From DATKSS01 sp049582065 (GTDB taxonomy: Bacteria > Chloroflexota > Dormibacteria > Dormibacterales > Dormibacteraceae), in contig JBAUTF010000350.1 of NCBI GenBank assembly GCA_049582065.1, forward strand, positions 1 through 5,895: a stretch of 5,895 nucleotides of DNA, written 5' to 3'. Shown here one piece after another: positions 5,783 to 5,895 of this stretch. Below the pieces are notes generated by a model. That model had not been told where the DNA came from and ran no database searches. It saw only the letters and a program-made list of their open reading frames with translations. Both the position numbers and the translations under genes were made by a program. Position 1 is the stretch's first letter. Each line of letters opens with the position of its first letter.

Positions 5783-5895
5783 GCTCTCGGCGCGAGAGGC
5801 GCGAGCGGGCACAGCGTGGGAGCGTGTTGAGCGCCCTGCTGATCATCGTCGCCTTCCTTTCGATTCTTGGCGGCGCCATGATGAGTGAGATATCG
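5776..5895 (+). CDS. PilX/GspK-like pilin-type membrane protein, N-terminus only (3' truncated)
   Basis: An open frame of 40 codons starts at ATG 5776 and runs off the right edge without a stop. It encodes a very basic leader (MLSSRRERRERAQRG) followed by SVLSALLIIVAFLSILGG, a single hydrophobic helix. This is the shape of a class III signal peptide with G15 at the cleavage point. The residue at +5 is Ala or Ser depending on how cleavage is placed, not Glu; lack of Glu5 is known for GspK-type tip pseudopilins and is common in PilX-like proteins. The start overlaps the previous gene by seven bases, matching the coupled layout of the operon. Arg-Arg-Glu is encoded twice in tandem (CGGCGCGAG 5788-5796, AGGCGCGAG 5797-5805). 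The rest of the protein is outside the window. Confidence 0.75.
   Translation, partial: MLSSRRERRERAQRGSVLSALLIIVAFLSILGGAMMSEIS

Noticed and set aside
5788..5805. 9-bp tandem repeat at the start of the last gene
   Set aside because: It is two near-identical copies encoding Arg-Arg-Glu in a basic leader, explained by amino-acid composition and not by a mobile or regulatory repeat.
1..5895. CRISPR arrays, tRNA/rRNA genes, insertion sequences, attachment sites
   Set aside because: No spaced direct repeats, no cloverleaf-like segments, no transposase and no terminal inverted repeats were seen. Non-coding sequence is limited to two short gaps.

Overview
The window is high-GC bacterial DNA (roughly 60-65 % by eye). 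All genes lie on the + strand and are tightly packed. It joins the end of a two-component signalling locus to the start of a type IV pilus (T4P)-like assembly operon. Nothing in it fixes the taxon. The LiaS/NarX-type kinase and NarL-type regulators, the GC content, the PilB-PilC-prepilin order without a visible pilT, and the sparse Shine-Dalgarno sites fit a soil or environmental high-GC lineage such as Chloroflexota, Dormibacterota or Actinomycetota. That is a low-confidence inference.

Positions 1-919 (signalling): the C-terminal ATP-binding part of a HisKA_3-class histidine kinase is cut by the left edge. It is followed one base later by a complete, canonical NarL/LiaR-type response regulator. 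Positions 920-1011 are a 92-bp non-coding gap with a GC-rich hairpin, a C-tract/G-tract inverted repeat and a promoter-like element. Positions 1012-1728 encode a second NarL-type regulator. Its receiver has lost the phospho-accepting Asp (Glu in its place), one Asp of the acidic pair and the switch Thr/Ser, while its DNA-binding domain stays intact and closely resembles that of the first regulator.

Positions 1729-1876 are a leader of about 148 bp. It shares an exact 10-bp word, within an 18-bp similar block, with the gap upstream of the second regulator, and it also holds a perfect 12-bp palindrome. Positions 1877-3553 encode a PilB-type extension ATPase with an N-terminal MshEN domain (the c-di-GMP-binding type), positions 3562-4776 the PilC platform protein, positions 4776-5207 and 5204-5782 two prepilins with class III signal peptides, and positions 5776-5895 the start of a third pilin-like protein (PilX/GspK-like by position and shape) cut by the right edge. 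From pilB onward each gene overlaps the next or lies within 8 bases of it, so this looks like one translationally coupled operon.

Working model (inference): the kinase and regulator 1 sense an envelope or environmental signal. The phosphorylation-independent regulator 2 and regulator 1 may read the same operator, present upstream of both regulator 2 and pilB, and so tie pilus expression to the signalling locus. c-di-GMP may add a second control on the PilB motor. The pilus genes belong to known families. The less ordinary parts are the degenerate receiver and the shared non-coding motif.
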